From contig JALHOR010000026.1 in assembly GCA_022842885.1 (NCBI GenBank), positions 1 to 57,557 of the forward strand: a stretch of DNA of 57,557 bases, given 5' to 3'. Of the stretch, positions 32,500 to 40,109 are shown one piece after another. A program made the translations under genes and the position numbers. The stretch comes from Anaerolineae bacterium (GTDB taxonomy: Bacteria; Chloroflexota; Anaerolineae; Aggregatilineales; Phototrophicaceae). Within the stretch, counting starts at the first letter, position 1. The number at the start of each line of letters is the position of its first letter. Under the pieces are notes generated by a model. That model saw only the letters and a list, made by a program, of their open reading frames with translations. It was not told the DNA's origin and did not search any database.

Positions 32500-32729
32500 T
32501 CTTTTTGTCCTTTGTCCGTTGCATCCTGCCACGTTTCGGGAATATCACCTTGCCACAACCGACACATGCAAGGGTGCAAGTACACACACCGTCCGCTTTT
32601 TACCATGCTGACGACTTGTTGCCCGCAATGCGGACATTCCTCCGATTCGCGTTTGGAGAATGCCGCCAACTTCTCAAAGAAGGCTTCAAGCAGCTTGGCT
32701 TGTGTTTCTTCGTCTTCAAATTTAGACAT
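32496..32729 (-). CDS. Zinc-ribbon protein
   Basis: 77 residues from ATG 32729 ('MSKFEDEETQAKLLEAFFEK'), overlapping the end of the PolX-ParB gene by 8 bp. It carries 'CPHCGQQ' and a later 'CMC' (residues about 37-65), with a charged helical N-terminus. An in-frame start at 32807 would lie inside the upstream gene and is rejected. Confidence 0.6.
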   Translation of the reverse strand: MSKFEDEETQAKLLEAFFEKLAAFSKRESEECPHCGQQVVSMVKSGRCVYLHPCMCRLWQGDIPETWQDATDKGQKE

Positions 32730-34176
32730 GCATCGCTTCCTTTTGCCCCATTTTCGCCCAACATTCAGCACAATAATACTGCTCGCCTTTCGCCCACATT
32801 TTACCACTGTGGGCTTGGCATACGTGGCACGCCAGCACCACCTTTTTCAATATCATGACCACTTCCGCTAGCACGTCGGCTAGAAAAGCGTCCCCATCAT
32901 CATCGGCAATCAGTCCACACGCCTGCTCAAACGTGCAGGCATAATCCTGCACATCCAACCCAAAGACCGTCTTCCCGTGCCATAAATCTGCTGCCAGACG
33001 ATGATGCCCATCCATCAGCAGAATATCATCGCTGCCTTTGAAGCGAATGCCGAAAGGCAACCGCCCGTCTTTGTCTTTTCGCATGGGGTTTGTGGTGGCG
33101 TATTCATGGACGAGCCAGCGATTAACTGCGCGTTGCGTGGGTAAAACTTGCGAAATTGGCACCGTTTTATAAGCCGCATTTTCGCCCGGCAACGTATACG
33201 AAACTGGCAAATCGCCTACGTCTACCACGTTAAGAGCGTGCCACGTCATCCGGCTGTACAAAAATTTCAGCAGATCGTCCCGTTCGGTACACAACAAAAA
33301 CACCGAACACCGCTCTAAATACTGCCGCTGTTTTTCGCCTATAGGCGAATGGCTGTCCATCAGGATATAGTGCTTTTTGCCATCCTTCCAGCCACTCGAG
33401 ACCCACACCTTGCCCGACTCGTCCAGCCATGGATAGGTATACTCCCATCGTTTCGGTGCGACTGGATCGGACGCAACCCCCGCACCTTTGGGGTTTAACC
33501 ATTCGTGGCGGTCAAAGCCGTTGCCTGCAAACGCCCGCTGCACGGGCGGGGCTTCCGACGCTGGGGGTGGTGGAGGTAAACACGGTTGTACACCCCCCCA
33601 CACATGCGCTTTGCTGTCCAGATATTTGCGATACGTTTCTTCGCTGCGCTGGCTCGCTGCGACAAACGGCATCCCAAACAGGCGATAAACGGTTTGCTCA
33701 TCTGGCACACGCAACTTCTGGTCGCCATGCCAAAAATAACCGCCTTCAAGACGAAACGGCGCTTTGCCTTTGGCTTTTGTCGCCAGATACTCATTGGCAG
33801 GTGCCGAACCCGTCCGCAATAAATACTGATAGCCCCGGTTATCGGCATCGCACAGGAACAGGTCAAACTTGACCCCGCCAAACAGCAGCGCCCGGTATTT
33901 TTCGCCCCAGCGCGTGAACGGTTTGCCGTTTTTATCAATGCCTTGTGCTTTGGTAATTGCGCCCTCATCCAGCAACGCATCTAGCAGCCACCACAAGGCA
34001 CTTTGCTCATTGATGATTTTGGGCGTTGCCACCAATTCGACATCCCCGACGAATTGGGTCCCCCGCCGCAAGCTGCCAGCAATCTGCAACCAGTCACACG
34101 CCGGCGCAAGCATCGCCGCCAGGCGTTGGGCGATGGGCAGCACGGTTTCGTAAGGGAGTTTTTCGCCGTTACTCAT
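32722..34176 (-). CDS. PolX-type nucleotidyltransferase fused to ParB-like domain and zinc ribbon
   Basis: 484 residues. N-terminal half: DNA polymerase beta-like nucleotidyltransferase, with 'IAGSLRRGTQFVGDVELVA' (residues 32-50; Asp45 and Glu47) and a third acidic residue in 'KFDLFLCDAD' (Asp105). The middle holds a Pro-rich linker and an in-frame 'SPIGEK' palindrome insert. The later part has a ParB-type 'ILLMDGHHRLAADLWHGKTV', and the C-terminus a 'CHVCQ...YYCAECW' zinc ribbon. The combination is unusual; DNA end-filling guided by a ParB-like module, or toxin-like nucleotide transfer, are both conceivable. It is inside the 34.5-kb operon. Confidence 0.75.
   Translation of the reverse strand: MSNGEKLPYETVLPIAQRLAAMLAPACDWLQIAGSLRRGTQFVGDVELVATPKIINEQSALWWLLDALLDEGAITKAQGIDKNGKPFTRWGEKYRALLFGGVKFDLFLCDADNRGYQYLLRTGSAPANEYLATKAKGKAPFRLEGGYFWHGDQKLRVPDEQTVYRLFGMPFVAASQRSEETYRKYLDSKAHVWGGVQPCLPPPPPASEAPPVQRAFAGNGFDRHEWLNPKGAGVASDPVAPKRWEYTYPWLDESGKVWVSSGWKDGKKHYILMDSHSPIGEKQRQYLERCSVFLLCTERDDLLKFLYSRMTWHALNVVDVGDLPVSYTLPGENAAYKTVPISQVLPTQRAVNRWLVHEYATTNPMRKDKDGRLPFGIRFKGSDDILLMDGHHRLAADLWHGKTVFGLDVQDYACTFEQACGLIADDDGDAFLADVLAEVVMILKKVVLACHVCQAHSGKMWAKGEQYYCAECWAKMGQKEAMHV
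33334..33349. repeat. SPIGE palindrome, copy 3
   Basis: TTCGCCTATAGGCGAA, a perfect 16-bp palindrome within the PolX-ParB gene, read on the minus strand in the Ser-Pro-Ile-Gly-Glu frame between the two domains. Confidence 0.92.
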
Positions 34177-34453
34177 GGTTTATCCGATACATCTCCCGCA
34201 GTTGCGCCACCAATTCGGGGTCGTGGTGTTCCAGCAGGTCTAAACACAAACCAAAATGCCCGCGCATTTGCCGATAGGCGATGTTCAATGCCGCTACTTC
34301 TGACGCCTTTGTGTTTAATTCTTGCGCCATTTCGCGCAAGCCCGCGCCGTTAGCGCCGCGCTGGATGACATCCACTGGCACACCATCCAATGTATGTGTA
34401 TGGACACCATCATAATCGTGCAATTCGTGTGCCTGCATTCGCGCTACATCCAT
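34169..34453 (-). CDS. Hypothetical protein, first gene of leftward early operon
   Basis: 94 residues from ATG 34453, with AAAGAG upstream. An in-frame ATG at 34528 would lie within the -10 region and is rejected. Helical, with 'REMAQELNTKASEVAALNIA' and 'CLDLLEHHDPELVAQLREMY'. It overlaps the PolX-ParB gene by 8 bp. No family recognised. Confidence 0.6.
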   Translation of the reverse strand: MDVARMQAHELHDYDGVHTHTLDGVPVDVIQRGANGAGLREMAQELNTKASEVAALNIAYRQMRGHFGLCLDLLEHHDPELVAQLREMYRINHE

Positions 34454-34516
34454 AGGTAATCTCTTTCGCTCATTATATGCCAAAATGACGCATTTTTGTT
34501 CTGCTAGTAGACCCTT

Positions 34517-34545
34517 ATTATAAATCACTTGATGATTTATAGCAA
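34517..34545 (-). promoter_or_regulatory. Leftward early promoter with AAATCA-N5-TGATTT operator
   Basis: Minus-strand TTGCTA (34545-34540), 17-bp spacer, TATAAT (34522-34517). The inverted repeat AAATCA-N5-TGATTT (34522-34538) fills the spacer, as at 21680 and 44962. Confidence 0.88.
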
Positions 34546-34549
34546 GCGG

Positions 34550-34891
34550 TCACAAAGCATCGTTTATATCAAATAACTTTCCATACCACGCCGTTTTCCC
34601 GCCAACCTCAGTCCCCACCAGCACGACAAATTGGCAGCGAGGGCGATACCTCTGCAACCAATGGTACAGGTTATCCCGCAGGGTAGGGGGGATAATTTTC
34701 TTTTCGTGCAGGCTATGGGTTGGAAAATAATCCACATAGGGCGTTTGGTGCGGATACACCCGAATCAGCACGAAGCCCCGTCCCAATTCGGCATAACTGG
34801 CTTGGGCGTAACTCAAATAATATCGCTGACGCTGTTGCACATCTCGCAATGCATCGTCAATCGTGTTGAGGGTAAAAGTGTGGGTCATCAT
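34550..34891 (-). CDS. Hypothetical protein
   Basis: 113 residues, starting at ATG 34891 (or 34888) after GGAGAAAGCAC. Mixed helix/strand, with 'FVLIRVYPHQTPYVDYFPTH' and 'CQFVVLVGTEVGGKTAWYGK'. The stop is five bases before the leftward promoter region, so this is a separate upstream unit. No family recognised. Confidence 0.6.
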   Translation of the reverse strand: MMTHTFTLNTIDDALRDVQQRQRYYLSYAQASYAELGRGFVLIRVYPHQTPYVDYFPTHSLHEKKIIPPTLRDNLYHWLQRYRPRCQFVVLVGTEVGGKTAWYGKLFDINDAL

Positions 34892-35074
34892 GTGCTTTCT
34901 CCTAAAACATCTGTTTCATATCGGTTTAACTTCCTACAGGGTATAATCCGCGTCGGATAAATGTGAACCATTTATTTGCTGTATCGGTGTGGGTGATAAC
35001 CATGCCGATACCTTACACAGTGGGGCAGCTTGCCCCTAGAACATGCTTTCGCCCCCAGTGGGGACGCTAACCCC
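34892..35074. other. 183-bp gap with several hairpins
   Basis: It holds GTATCGG ... CCGATAC (7 bp), GGGGCA-GCT-TGCCCC (6 bp, about 35021-35036) and CCCC-AGT-GGGG. None has a T tract on the minus strand, the direction of the flanking genes. They may end the secreted-protein transcript or mark a protein-binding region. Confidence 0.4.
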
Positions 35075-35581
35075 CTAGCTCAAGCGGGCGAACACCAATT
35101 GCCAATCTGCTTGCTGCGAATTGACCTCGAATAACAGCACGCAATCCTCGCCAAATTTCAGGATATTCGTTTCACTGCTGCCGGGTTCGGTCAATAACGC
35201 GCCTTGGGGAAATCCGCAATCCCCGCTGATGGGCGTGATGACCACGCTGGCGACCTGCGCCTGACTGGTAAAATCCATCTGATACAACGTGCCACCAAGC
35301 ACAACGGGACCAACAATCCCGTTAGGGTGGCTGACTTTGTTGAACGTACCGCCCGTGCATCTCGCCCGCAAGGTTTCGGTATAGGCATCCAGTAGCAGCA
35401 GCGTCAACGCCACGTCCTGCTCAGGGTCAACCAATTGCGCCGTCAGCGCGTCCAAATCGGTTTTGGCGGTCTGATAATCTATCGGCAAACACGCAAATTC
35501 TGGCAGTGTCATATCCTGCGCCAATAACCCGCCAGCCATCAGCACCAGTCCAAATAGCAGCAATCCTAGCTTGACTTTCAT
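35075..35581 (-). CDS. Secreted protein in the lysogeny region
   Basis: 168 residues with a signal peptide ('MKVKLGLLLFGLVLMAGGLLAQ', cleavage probably after residue 21) and no lipobox Cys. The mature part has three or four Cys ('EFACLPIDYQTAK', 'ARCTGG', 'SGDCGFPQG', 'GEDCVLLF') that could form disulfides, and beta strands. It lies downstream of the repressor in the same direction, where lysogenic-conversion genes often sit. AAGGAG precedes the start. Family unknown. Confidence 0.7.
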   Translation of the reverse strand: MKVKLGLLLFGLVLMAGGLLAQDMTLPEFACLPIDYQTAKTDLDALTAQLVDPEQDVALTLLLLDAYTETLRARCTGGTFNKVSHPNGIVGPVVLGGTLYQMDFTSQAQVASVVITPISGDCGFPQGALLTEPGSSETNILKFGEDCVLLFEVNSQQADWQLVFARLS

Positions 35582-35691
35582 AACCGCCCACTCCTTAATT
35601 GTTGAATAAGCATTAAGGAGACTCTACCACCAATAGCGATGCTTACGCTATAGAATAAGCGTTCTTTCCTGAAACTGGTCGCGGGATTATG

Positions 35692-35940
35692 CTATTTTTC
35701 GCGCTCCACAATCAGCAAATCGGTTATGTCGCAATCGAAATATTGCATCAACTTTAGTAGCGTGTGCTTATCAAAGCGCGTAACAACATCGCGCTCCCAA
35801 TTAGAGATTGTCCCCTGCGGAATCCCCGTAGCTTCTGCAAGCTGCGTTTGCTGCAACTTGCTTCCCAACGGGTTAATCTCACGCCCTTTCTTTTCCATCA
35901 GCGTTTTTAATCCTGAGCGTATATCTTTCACTTTACCCAT
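35692..35940 (-). CDS. XRE-type HTH repressor
   Basis: 82 residues from ATG 35940, chosen because the promoter -10 lies at 35965-35970, so starts at 35985 or 36003 would precede the transcript. HTH: 'QTQLAEATGIPQGTISNWER' then 'HTLLKLMQYFDCDITDLL'. It is a DNA-binding domain with no RecA-type autocleavage domain, so its loss on induction must come another way. It is the best candidate to bind AAATCA-N5-TGATTT at the three early promoters. Confidence 0.82.
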   Translation of the reverse strand: MGKVKDIRSGLKTLMEKKGREINPLGSKLQQTQLAEATGIPQGTISNWERDVVTRFDKHTLLKLMQYFDCDITDLLIVEREK

Positions 35941-35964
35941 CTCCTGTGTAATCCCTTTCTTGTG

Positions 35965-35993
35965 ATTATATACATTTTTAATCATTACATCAA
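35965..35993 (-). promoter_or_regulatory. Repressor promoter
   Basis: Minus-strand TTGATG (35993-35988), 17-bp spacer, TATAAT (35970-35965). TGATTA-N10-TAATCA overlaps it; this differs in spacing from the early operator but uses the same half-site letters and may serve autoregulation. Confidence 0.7.
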
Positions 35994-36018
35994 GATAGCT
36001 CAATCGGAATATTGCCTA

Positions 36019-36051
36019 TTGCCTATCACGATAATTCATGAGATAATGAAT
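36019..36051 (+). promoter_or_regulatory. Rightward promoter and inverted repeat facing the repressor
   Basis: TTGCCT (36019-36024), 17-bp spacer, GATAAT (36042-36047). ATTCAT-N6-ATGAAT (36034-36051) overlaps the -10. TTGCCTA is also present as a 7-bp direct repeat at 36012. Confidence 0.5.
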
Positions 36052-36102
36052 ACAGATAAGAAGTTACGTAGCTTAACATTAAAACAATGACAAACGACGC
36101 AA

Positions 36103-36141
36103 TTGTTCTTAACTGTTTTCTTGTATAATACGATACGTATT
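36103..36141 (+). promoter_or_regulatory. Rightward promoter with AATACG-ATA-CGTATT operator
   Basis: TATAAT at 36124-36129 with TTGTTC at 36103-36108 (15-bp spacer, short). The perfect inverted repeat AATACG-ATA-CGTATT spans 36127-36141, over the -10 and start. It drives the small gene at 36159. Confidence 0.55.
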
Positions 36142-36158
36142 GTTAAACAGGAGGGACA

Positions 36159-36269
36159 ATGCAAGCCCTCGTAATATTTACCAGAGGGCGCTATCGGCAG
36201 ATTTCCAGTCGAGATAGCGCCCATTCGCTTTTCAGCAAACGGATTAAACCCCGTTTGTATCTAGTATAA
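36159..36269 (+). CDS. 36-residue peptide, Cro-position or leader peptide
   Basis: 'MQALVIFTRGRYRQISSRDS' continues for 16 more basic residues. It has an unusually strong ribosome-binding site (AGGAGGGACA). It is divergent from the repressor, the Cro position, but too short for an HTH fold. Two competing hairpins lie within its coding sequence, so it may act as a leader peptide controlling the genes from 36400. Confidence 0.45.
   Translation: MQALVIFTRGRYRQISSRDSAHSLFSKRIKPRLYLV
36165..36222 (+). promoter_or_regulatory. Two mutually exclusive hairpins (attenuator-like)
   Basis: GCCCTC (36165-36170) can pair with GAGGGC (36184-36189). GGGCGCTATC (36186-36195) can pair with GATAGCGCCC (36213-36222). 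The two stems share bases 36186-36189, so only one can form at a time. Confidence 0.5.
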
Positions 36270-36308
36270 ACCCGTTTTAGACGTATTCAATCGTTACATT
36301 AATTGTTT

Positions 36309-36365
36309 CAGGTGAAAACCTGCAAACAAAAACCCGCACAAGACGGCTGTCACCGTTGGCGGGTT
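36309..36365 (+). promoter_or_regulatory. Leader hairpins before the 36.4-kb operon
   Basis: CAGGT-GAAA-ACCTG (36309-36322, GNRA tetraloop) is followed by AACCCGC (36331-36337) pairing with GCGGGTT (36359-36365), enclosing a smaller ACGG/CCGT stem. No T tract follows. It could be a structured leader RNA. Confidence 0.45.
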
Positions 36366-36399
36366 AGTGATTAAAAATCATAGAGACGGAGAGCATACC

Positions 36400-36774
36400 A
36401 TGTTCAACCAACAAAATCAACCGACATTTGAAATTGGGCAATTGGTCATCAAAGACGGCGTAATCGGCATCGTCAAAGGCATTTGGTGGCAAGAGTGGGT
36501 AGGTGCATGGCAGATGAGCGTCATCGTCGCCGGGCAACCTTATCCGCAGTTGTGGTGGTGCGAGACAGCAACGCCGCTGGAAATCACCGAACCACAGCAA
36601 TACGGGTTATGCGTTTTACTGGACGACTACGGTTACGCACATCCGGCGCAAATCCTTTCCATCACCAGCGAGGAGCTTTACATTGCGCTGCTTGACCGCC
36701 CAGACTTAACACCCGATTGGATTGACCGTCGCTATTTGGTGACGCCCGACGCGGCGGGGGAGGTGGCAGCATGA
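36400..36774 (+). CDS. Hypothetical SH3/KOW-like protein
   Basis: 124 residues from ATG 36400 (GGAG upstream). 'FEIGQLVIKDGVIGIVKGIW' followed by 'YPQLWWCETATPLEIT' and 'YGLCVLLDDYGYAHPAQIL' has the barrel-like pattern 'G..V...G..G.V......' of small SH3-type domains. It is the first gene of the rightward replication operon. Function unknown. Confidence 0.6.
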   Translation: MFNQQNQPTFEIGQLVIKDGVIGIVKGIWWQEWVGAWQMSVIVAGQPYPQLWWCETATPLEITEPQQYGLCVLLDDYGYAHPAQILSITSEELYIALLDRPDLTPDWIDRRYLVTPDAAGEVAA

Positions 36775-37028
36775 GCAACATAATTGGTTACTCGCAATAC
36801 ATTGACCCTTACAGCTATGACCCGTACACCCGCTGCGAATGTGTGGCGTGCGGGCTGAGCCGCTACCTAGACGACTTAGACGCTGAGGGGCGCTGCGATA
36901 AATGCGCCGAAAAAGTGGCGGCAGAGCAGGCATGGCAAGACCTGCTGGAAACCCTTGATGATGAAAAACTCTGGTTCGGTGAATCAGCCGCCGAAGGCAT
37001 AGACCGGAAATATGGCGGTGCAAGATGA
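36771..37028 (+). CDS. Zinc-ribbon protein
   Basis: 85 residues with 'CECVACG' and 'CDKCAEK' about 20 residues apart (four-Cys ribbon) and an acidic helical C-terminal half. The ATG overlaps the previous stop (ATGA) and its stop overlaps the next start. Confidence 0.6.
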   Translation: MSNIIGYSQYIDPYSYDPYTRCECVACGLSRYLDDLDAEGRCDKCAEKVAAEQAWQDLLETLDDEKLWFGESAAEGIDRKYGGAR

Positions 37029-37276
37029 AAAAGCGCCGCTACCCCTGCGAACAGTGCGGCGAACGCCACACGGAAAAATTCATGGATTGGCAACGCCCGG
37101 AATTATGTTGGCGCTGCGCTGAGGAACGCCGGGATGTCGAGACCGAACTCCATTTTTGCGAGTTCATCCCGGATGAGTATTTAGACCAAGACCAGCTATG
37201 GCGAAAGGAGGTGCAACCAAAATCCGAAAAACGTTCCAAATGTTCGCCCGCTGGACGAAAAAATGTTCTACGATAA
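37025..37276 (+). CDS. Zinc-ribbon protein
   Basis: 83 residues beginning 'MKKRRYPCEQCGERHTEKF', then 'CWRCAEER' (four-Cys ribbon), with a basic C-terminus ('KSEKRSKCSPAGRKNVLR'). Likely nucleic-acid binding. It is coupled to the preceding zinc protein. Confidence 0.6.
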   Translation: MKKRRYPCEQCGERHTEKFMDWQRPELCWRCAEERRDVETELHFCEFIPDEYLDQDQLWRKEVQPKSEKRSKCSPAGRKNVLR

Positions 37277-37300
37277 AGAAAAATTTGGAGAGAACCCGCA

Positions 37301-37582
37301 ATGGACACAAACAGTTACACCCTAACCCCGAACCCCGATAAACCGCTGGCGCATCATGTGGCGCTCTTGATTGCCCAATTGGGCGAATTGCTGGCAGAAG
37401 CCGCGAAAGATGCCGCCGAAGAAACGTATGGTGATCCATCGCCGTTTGATGTGGACAGCACCGCAGAAAATTTGTTGGCGGGGGTTAAGTATTATTTGGT
37501 TCACCACACCCCCGCACCGCACCAAATGACCATCCCCTACGCCGCGCACGGTGTCGGGGCAAAATGTGAGGCGAGCAAATGA
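37301..37582 (+). CDS. Hypothetical acidic protein
   Basis: 93 residues. The helix 'LAHHVALLIAQLGELLAEAA' and an acidic stretch are followed by a His/Pro-rich part. The stop overlaps the next start (ATGA). No family recognised. Confidence 0.55.
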   Translation: MDTNSYTLTPNPDKPLAHHVALLIAQLGELLAEAAKDAAEETYGDPSPFDVDSTAENLLAGVKYYLVHHTPAPHQMTIPYAAHGVGAKCEASK

Positions 37583-39024
37583 ACGACACGGCGATTATCC
37601 CATTTTCCGCGCCGCTGCACGTTGCAGATAGCGTACAGGCTGTAAAGAGCCTCATGCAGATTGTGGTTCAACTGCGCGAAAACATCCTTGTGGATGGCAC
37701 GGATTACGGCACTATTCCCGGCACAGATAAACCGTCTTTGTTGTTGCCCGGCATGGAAAAAATCATGCGGGCATTGAACGCAGTGCCGCAGTATGTGGAA
37801 CGTTGCGTGATACGTGATTATGAAAAGCCACTGTTCCACTATGAATACGAATGCCAATTGTTGGAAGCCGCCAGCGGTCAACCTATCCCCGGTGGTCGTG
37901 GTATCGGGTTATGCACATCTCACGAATCGGCGTTTCGCTGGCGATGGGTCGCTGAAACCGATTTACCCGCCACGCTGGATAAATCGGCGTTGCAAAAACG
38001 AGATGGGCGCAAGATTTTATCGGAATTTAAATTTGCCATCGAAAAAGCCGAAACAACGGGCAAATACGGCAAACCTGCTGAGTATTGGCAGCAATTCCGC
38101 GATGGCATTGCGAATGGCGCCGCCCGGCGCGTGTTGCGTCAAACGCAAAAAGGTGAGAGTGAGGCTTACGAACTGACGGTTGGGGTAGTGCAATATCGTG
38201 TTCCCAATCCCGATGTGTTTGACCAAATTAACGCCATCGCCAAACGCGCTCAAAAACGCGCTCTGGGCAGTGCGGTCAAAGGAGCGTCAGCGGTTAGCGA
38301 ATTTTTCACGGTGGACTTGGAAGATTTTCAGGATATGCCCGCCTACGCGCCACCTGTGATTACCATTGAGCGCGAACCTAGCGATGGGCAGCAAGCAACG
38401 AAACCCGCCGCCGCCGCCGCAACACCGCCAACCGCCAAGCCAGAGGAAACCCCGCGGCATTGGTCAACCGTTTACATGGACGCTTTTGTACAGTCCATGC
38501 GGAAAGAAGGATTTATCACCGAGACGCAGGGCGAAGCAGATTTATTGGCAATCTTGGGAGAGACCGACTGGTTGAAATACCCAACAGGCGCAAACGCCGG
38601 GGGGAAAATCAAAGAAATCATGTCCGGGCGCGAAATCATGCGCGTTAGCCAATTTAAATACGATGGCAAGAAGTTTGCCTTTGCTGTTACAGGCGGTTGG
38701 GCGCATTTGTACAGTCGCAATAAATTCGCTGAACTCATCGCTGACGCCGATTATGTGCAGCGCCACAGCATCTTGACGCTCGAAGCCGCCGATGGCTTTT
38801 ACAAATGTGAACCACTCATGGTCACGTACACGCAAAAAGGCAACACGCGGACAGTGGTAGGCTTACAAGCCGTTGAAACGCCACCAGTCACCGAAGCGCC
38901 CGCGAAAGCCGAACCGCCCAAGCCAGCAATTGACCCAAATAACATTGATGCTTTCCTGGCTGCCGACGCGCCAGCCGACAGCACGTTTGTTGACGAAAAA
39001 GATATGGACGACATTCCGTTTTAA
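37579..39024 (+). CDS. Recombination/replication accessory protein with SSB-like tail
   Basis: 481 residues. The N-terminal two thirds contain 'NILVDGTDYGTIPGTDKPSL', 'LPGMEKIMRAL', 'FHYEYECQLLEA' and 'IGLCTSHESAFRWRW', then 'AKRAQKRALGSAVKGASAVS', a pattern seen in a family of bacterial and phage proteins of unknown function, possibly DNA-annealing. A Pro/Ala linker separates a C-terminal region (about 290-420). The protein ends 'DEKDMDDIPF', the acidic-Pro-Phe tip that in SSB recruits partner enzymes. Two more genes downstream share this end. RecT-like activity is only a hypothesis. Confidence 0.65.
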   Translation: MNDTAIIPFSAPLHVADSVQAVKSLMQIVVQLRENILVDGTDYGTIPGTDKPSLLLPGMEKIMRALNAVPQYVERCVIRDYEKPLFHYEYECQLLEAASGQPIPGGRGIGLCTSHESAFRWRWVAETDLPATLDKSALQKRDGRKILSEFKFAIEKAETTGKYGKPAEYWQQFRDGIANGAARRVLRQTQKGESEAYELTVGVVQYRVPNPDVFDQINAIAKRAQKRALGSAVKGASAVSEFFTVDLEDFQDMPAYAPPVITIEREPSDGQQATKPAAAAATPPTAKPEETPRHWSTVYMDAFVQSMRKEGFITETQGEADLLAILGETDWLKYPTGANAGGKIKEIMSGREIMRVSQFKYDGKKFAFAVTGGWAHLYSRNKFAELIADADYVQRHSILTLEAADGFYKCEPLMVTYTQKGNTRTVVGLQAVETPPVTEAPAKAEPPKPAIDPNNIDAFLAADAPADSTFVDEKDMDDIPF

Positions 39025-39031
39025 TCGCATC

Positions 39032-39053
39032 GGGACACGGTAGCCCGTGTCCC
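39032..39053 (+). other. Intercistronic hairpin
   Basis: GGGACACGG and CCGTGTCCC form a 9-bp stem with a TAGC loop in the 73-bp gap between two genes that share an SSB-like tail. No T tract; probably mRNA stabilisation or processing. Confidence 0.55.
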
Positions 39054-39097
39054 CCACCAGACGTTAATTTGAACACGACAAACACGGAGGATTTATC

Positions 39098-40063
39098 ATG
39101 ATTGACAACCAATTAGCAGCCGTCGTCACCAATCACATTGACCGTGATTTTCTGGCGCAGGCGCTTACGCAAGCCGCCGAAGAACGCGCCAAGCGCGAGA
39201 CAGAAGACGCCGAACATCAAGAATCAGAACGCCAGCGGTGGAGCAATCTGACTGCCGAAAAACTGGCAAAGGTGGGGATTATTGTTGACCCGGCAACAGG
39301 GCGGTTTGACGGCGAAGAATACATTGAATTTGAAGTCGAGGGCTTGATTTTTAAAGCGCCCGGCAACCGTGTGTTTGTCCGCATTGCCCCTCAGCGTTTG
39401 CCAAACGTGTACGAATACACCATCACGAAACATTGGAAAAACATTGCCAGTGTCGCGTGCTTGGATAGTCCCACTGCCGCCGCAGATTTGGCGCTGGAAA
39501 TCGCCAAACTTGAAGAAAATCTTGAACAGGGTTGGGAAAGCTATCGTGCAGCGCAAGCGAACCCCGTGCCGGAAGTAAAACCAGAACCAACGCCCGACCC
39601 GTTGTTTAAGTTCGTGGTGTGCAATGATATGACCCTCATCAAAAACCGCGAAGAATTTGAGCATGATTTAACCGCCGCGCTGAATGACGGTTGGCAGTTG
39701 TATGGCGAACCGCTGATGAGCGCCACTTCGTTTCTAGGCGATGTAGGCGAGTTCTACCGCACAGTTTATGTCCAGCGGTTGAAAAAAGCATCTGCAATCG
39801 TTGTTGACGGGACGAATTTTGCCAAGACGTTTGATTATGCCATAGCCACAGCCCAACGCGCTGGCTACGGCGACAGCGAATATCTTGGCGCAATTGATTA
39901 TCTCGCTGATTATGTGAATGACATCGAAAGAGAACTCGAAGCCCACCTTGACTTTGAAATCGAAGAATACGATGACGAACCCGGCTTTGATGATTACGAA
40001 GACCCTGCTGGGAACGATGAAAACAATTATTGGGTGAATCCCGCCAACGGCTTGCCATTTTAA
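39098..40063 (+). CDS. Hypothetical protein with coiled coil and Pro-Phe terminus
   Basis: 321 residues; GGAGGATTTATC precedes the start. N-terminal charged coiled coil ('TQAAEERAKRETEDAEHQES'), a beta-rich middle, a domain beginning 'FKFVVCNDMTLIKNREEFEH' with 'DLTAALNDGWQLYGEPL' (DUF1737-like pattern), and an acidic tail ending 'WVNPANGLPF'. The terminus is a weaker version of the SSB-like tip found in the two flanking genes. Function unknown; part of the replication operon. Confidence 0.6.
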   Translation: MIDNQLAAVVTNHIDRDFLAQALTQAAEERAKRETEDAEHQESERQRWSNLTAEKLAKVGIIVDPATGRFDGEEYIEFEVEGLIFKAPGNRVFVRIAPQRLPNVYEYTITKHWKNIASVACLDSPTAAADLALEIAKLEENLEQGWESYRAAQANPVPEVKPEPTPDPLFKFVVCNDMTLIKNREEFEHDLTAALNDGWQLYGEPLMSATSFLGDVGEFYRTVYVQRLKKASAIVVDGTNFAKTFDYAIATAQRAGYGDSEYLGAIDYLADYVNDIERELEAHLDFEIEEYDDEPGFDDYEDPAGNDENNYWVNPANGLPF

Positions 40064-40075
40064 TCAACCAATATC

Positions 40076-40093
40076 GGGCGGCGTTGACCGCCC
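40076..40093 (+). other. Intercistronic hairpin
   Basis: GGGCGG and CCGCCC form a 6-bp stem with a CGTTGA loop in the 46-bp gap before the next gene, like the hairpin at 39032. Confidence 0.45.
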
Positions 40094-40109
40094 AGAAAGC
40101 AAAACACAC

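Noticed and set aside
34453..34528. Longer start (ATG 34528) for the first leftward early gene
   Set aside because: It lies at the promoter -10, upstream of any possible transcript.
36036..36224. 62-codon minus-strand frame beside the repressor
   Set aside because: It overlaps the rightward promoters and hairpins, lacks a ribosome-binding site and its product is not protein-like.
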